This document shows positions 61,964-64,000 of a DNA stretch of 64,000 nucleotides, in pieces. The number at the start of each line of letters is the position of its first letter. Position 1 is the stretch's first letter. A model generated the notes under the pieces. The model searched no databases. It saw only the letters and a program-made list of their open reading frames with translations, and was not told the DNA's origin. The position numbers and the translations under genes are program-made. The stretch is from Flavobacterium sp. Root420. Its GTDB lineage: Bacteria; Bacteroidota; Bacteroidia; Flavobacteriales; Flavobacteriaceae. The DNA is taken from positions 39,811 through 103,810 of the forward strand of contig NZ_LMEF01000004.1 of NCBI RefSeq assembly GCF_001427905.1, given 5' to 3'.

Positions 61964-62605
61964 ATGCAAAATTCTTTAAAAGATATATTCCCAAATTTCT
62001 CTAGTGAACTACTTTCGACTATCGAAGAAAACGGCAGTGCTCAGGATTTTAAAGCCGGAACCATTTTAATGCGAACCGGACAGTACATCAAAAACACAGT
62101 ACTAATTACCAAAGGAAAAATCAAAATCTATCGCGAAGGCGAAGACGGCGGTGAGTTTTTAATGTATTATTTACAACCCGGGCAAGCCTGCGCCATTTCG
62201 ATGATCTGCACCGCTAAAAGCGAAAAAAGCCAAATCATGGCCAAAGTTGTCGAAGATGTTTCGGTTATGATGATTCCGCTGCAAATGATGGACAAATGGA
62301 TGATGGAACACCGTTCCTGGTACGAATTTGTAATCGAAACTTACCGAAGCCGTTTTGAAGAAGTTCTGGAAGTCGTGGATAATATCGCTTTCCGTTCGAT
62401 GGATGAACGCCTGGAATTTTATTTAAAACGACATTCTGATGCTTGTGGTTGTACTGAAGTAAAATTGTCACATCAGGAAATTGCAACCGAATTAAACACC
62501 TCGAGAGAAGTCGTTTCCAGATTACTCAAAAAAATGGAGCAAAGAGGTTTAGTCAAACTCAACCGCAACCAAATTGAGTTATTAAACACAAATTTCACGA
62601 ATTAG
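61964..62605 (+). CDS. Crp/Fnr-family transcriptional regulator
   Basis: 213 residues: cyclic-nucleotide-binding-type fold (about 25-125; GTILMRTGQYIKNTVLITKG) and a winged helix near the C terminus (KLSHQEIATELNTSREVVSR, then LKKMEQRGLVKL). No cluster of Cys for an iron-sulfur centre except a CGC pair in residues ~165. Its neighbour is a TauE/SafE permease. It lies between 60-bp inverted repeats, an arrangement that could allow inversion. Confidence 0.9.
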   Translation: MQNSLKDIFPNFSSELLSTIEENGSAQDFKAGTILMRTGQYIKNTVLITKGKIKIYREGEDGGEFLMYYLQPGQACAISMICTAKSEKSQIMAKVVEDVSVMMIPLQMMDKWMMEHRSWYEFVIETYRSRFEEVLEVVDNIAFRSMDERLEFYLKRHSDACGCTEVKLSHQEIATELNTSREVVSRLLKKMEQRGLVKLNRNQIELLNTNFTN

Positions 62606-62669
62606 CACGAAAAATTTAAACACATAGAAACATAGATTTACAAACTTGATAAAGGCGTGTCACTTGCAT

Positions 62670-62729
62670 CAAAACATCCCGACGCTTCGGGACTATGTGT
62701 GGAAACTAGTTTCTTCCATTTTCTTTTTT
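62670..62729 (-). repeat. Right arm of the 60-bp perfect inverted repeat
   Basis: Complement of 61838-61897. The surrounding unit (62612-62766) starts AAACACATAGAAACATAG and ends CTATGTCTCTATGTGTTT, the same terminal repeats as elsewhere in the window. Confidence 0.8.
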
Positions 62730-62892
62730 ACGCAAAGAATCCTATGTCTCTATGTGTTTAAAAATAAATCCGCGTTAATCTGTTTAAATCCGTTCTATCC
62801 GCGGGCAAAAATTCGCAGGCAAAAAAATCCTATGTGATAAATGTTACTGTAGATTTCTTTTTATCAAACCACCTTTGCATAAAACAAATGCA

Positions 62893-63678
62893 ATGGAATA
62901 TCTGGGTTATTTTGCTTCGATCATTATCGGCATCTCGCTGGGCTTAATTGGCGGTGGCGGATCGATATTGACTATTCCAATTTTAGTGTATTTGTTTAAA
63001 GTAAATCCGGAGCAGGCTACTTCTTATTCTTTATTCATTGTGGGATTAACCGCTATATTCGGGAGTTACAGCCATTACAAAATGGGAAATCTGAAACTCA
63101 AATCGGCATTGTATTTTGCAATTCCTTCAGTAATTTCGATTTTAATTATTCGTGAAGTTATTTTTCCACAGATTGCTTCTACTCTATTTTCTATCGCTTC
63201 TTATTCCGTTTCCAAAGATTTTCTGATTATGATTATCTTTTCGATATTGATGATTACAGCTGCAATTTCGATGATTCGAAAAAATCAACCGGAAATAAAA
63301 GGCGCTGAAACGAATTATATTCAACTCAGTTTTATAGGTTTAATTGTCGGAATCATAACCGGATTTCTTGGTGCCGGCGGCGGATTCTTAATTATTCCTG
63401 CCCTGCTCTTTTTCGCCAAATTACCGATGAAACAAGCCGTTGGAACTTCTTTATTAATTATCAGTATTAATTCTTCGATTGGTTTCACAGGCGATTTATA
63501 TATTGGAACTCCGATCAATTATCCTTTTTTATTAGGCGTTTCTGCAATGGCACTTCTCGGAATGATATTAGGAAGTCAGCTATCTAAAAAAATTGACGGT
63601 ACAAAACTGAAACCTATTTTTGGATGGTTTGTTTTGGTAATGGGATTTTATATAATTACTAAGGAGGTTTTATTTTAG
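62893..63678 (+). CDS. TauE/SafE-family (TSUP) permease
   Basis: 261 residues from the ATG at 62893 (an upstream in-frame ATG at 62875 adds MHKTNA). About 8 membrane segments in two similar halves: SLGLIGGGGSILTIPILVYL at the N-terminal half and TGFLGAGGGFLIIPALLFF in the second, the duplicated TSUP motif. These export or import sulfite, thiosulfate or other sulfur anions. The neighbours (Crp/Fnr and rhodanese) support a sulfur role. It may be cotranscribed with crp only through the repeat element. Confidence 0.9.
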   Translation: MEYLGYFASIIIGISLGLIGGGGSILTIPILVYLFKVNPEQATSYSLFIVGLTAIFGSYSHYKMGNLKLKSALYFAIPSVISILIIREVIFPQIASTLFSIASYSVSKDFLIMIIFSILMITAAISMIRKNQPEIKGAETNYIQLSFIGLIVGIITGFLGAGGGFLIIPALLFFAKLPMKQAVGTSLLIISINSSIGFTGDLYIGTPINYPFLLGVSAMALLGMILGSQLSKKIDGTKLKPIFGWFVLVMGFYIITKEVLF

Positions 63679-63814
63679 GGATTTTTTTGGTTTCTCGCAG
63701 ATTCGGCAGATTCGGCAGATTTTTTATTTAGAAATAGTTGTTTAATATTTGGGCGTTACCTCCGGCCCGGACTATCCGCTATATTCCCGATTAACAAAAA
63801 CTACGGCTAAAAAG
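63679..63814. repeat. Short gene-free interval with a dispersed GC-rich block
   Basis: GCAGATTCGGCAGATTCGGC at 63700 is a short tandem. GGGCGT followed by ACTATCCGC at 63751-63780 matches the block at 8655 (GGGCGTGTCCCTCCGGGCCTGG...). It marks the end of the transposase fragment. Confidence 0.5.
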
Positions 63815-64000
63815 CTACCGTCTGGACACATCTCTAAAGAGTATCCAGCCTTGCATGACTGAATTGAATTTTTGCAGGCCAATCCAAAAGGTTGTGATAC
63901 CAGGTTTTCTTTCAGAAAGATAACCTTTCCATCCTCCTAATCTAGCAATAGCCCATATATATCGTTTCAAATCGGACGATTTATATGGGTTTTTTAGAGA
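63815..64000 (-). CDS. IS4-family transposase, C-terminal fragment (runs off window)
   Basis: The minus frame reads 61 residues to a TAG at 63815: SLKNPYKSSDLKRYIWAIAR then LGGWKGYLSERKPGITTFWI and GLQKFNSVMQGWILFRDVSRR. The LGGWKGY, SERKPG and W-x-GL motifs match the C-terminal end of Tn5/IS4-type transposases. The N-terminal part lies beyond the window, so completeness is unknown. It marks a mobile element on the right edge. Confidence 0.85.
   Translation of the reverse strand, partial: SLKNPYKSSDLKRYIWAIARLGGWKGYLSERKPGITTFWIGLQKFNSVMQGWILFRDVSRR

Noticed and set aside
63951..63995. Strong terminator-like hairpin with T-run at the right edge
   Set aside because: CCCATATA and TATATGGG arms are inside the transposase coding frame on the minus strand, so the structure is probably coincidental to coding.

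Overview
The window looks like a chromosomal segment of a Flavobacterium or close relative (Bacteroidota). The supporting signs are AT-rich DNA, a SusC-type TonB-dependent receptor followed by the start of a SusD gene, xylan-degrading enzymes typical of the phylum, TANNTTTG-like promoter boxes, few Shine-Dalgarno sequences, and a C-terminal fragment of an IS4-type transposase. No rRNA, tRNA, CRISPR array or prophage was seen.

Region 1 (1-24.9 kb) is a glucuronoxylan and xylose utilisation locus. Uptake: SusC with the first codons of SusD, and a GPH-type sugar symporter. Depolymerisation: GH10 lipoprotein xylanase, GH115 and GH67 alpha-glucuronidases, GH43, and a GH3 with a PA14 insert. Central metabolism: xylR-xylB-xylA plus transaldolase for xylose; mannonate dehydratase and an SDR oxidoreductase for released glucuronate. 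A LacI-family regulator sits among them. A shared operator (CAATCGGTTG) stands before susC, the symporter, GH67 and GH3, so these genes look like one regulon. An L,D-transpeptidase follows.

Region 2 (26.7-35.5 kb and 41.2-44.6 kb) holds two paralogous copies of an undescribed-looking signalling module. Each has a divergently transcribed membrane protein with a shared N-terminal domain, a ~60-residue lipopeptide ending in a conserved ADGPGD stretch and a polar tail, and a TPR-containing lipoprotein histidine kinase. Copy 1 also has a response regulator. The intergenic regions carry a structured element (three copies, covarying stem and apparent pseudoknot). A conserved GC hairpin encloses the kinase start codon in both copies. 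Copy 1 has a helically phased 10-bp repeat array before the divergent gene. Downstream of copy 1 is a tight operon of small proteins with a TerB-like protein, a coiled-coil membrane protein and a vWA-like lipoprotein.

Region 3 (37.3-40.4 kb and 45.9-47.9 kb) is made of single minus-strand genes, each followed by a ~131-160 bp imperfect inverted repeat with attC-like ends. The two ends of individual units are mutually complementary, as expected for integron gene cassettes. No integrase is in the window, so this resembles an attC cluster lacking an integrase, split by module copy 2.

Region 4 (48.1-64 kb) contains an RND efflux operon (adaptor, AcrB-like pump, TolC-like lipoprotein), an M1 peptidase, an aldehyde dehydrogenase of the NADP-dependent GAPDH type, a rhodanese, a Crp/Fnr regulator flanked by 60-bp perfect inverted repeats, a TauE/SafE permease and the transposase fragment.
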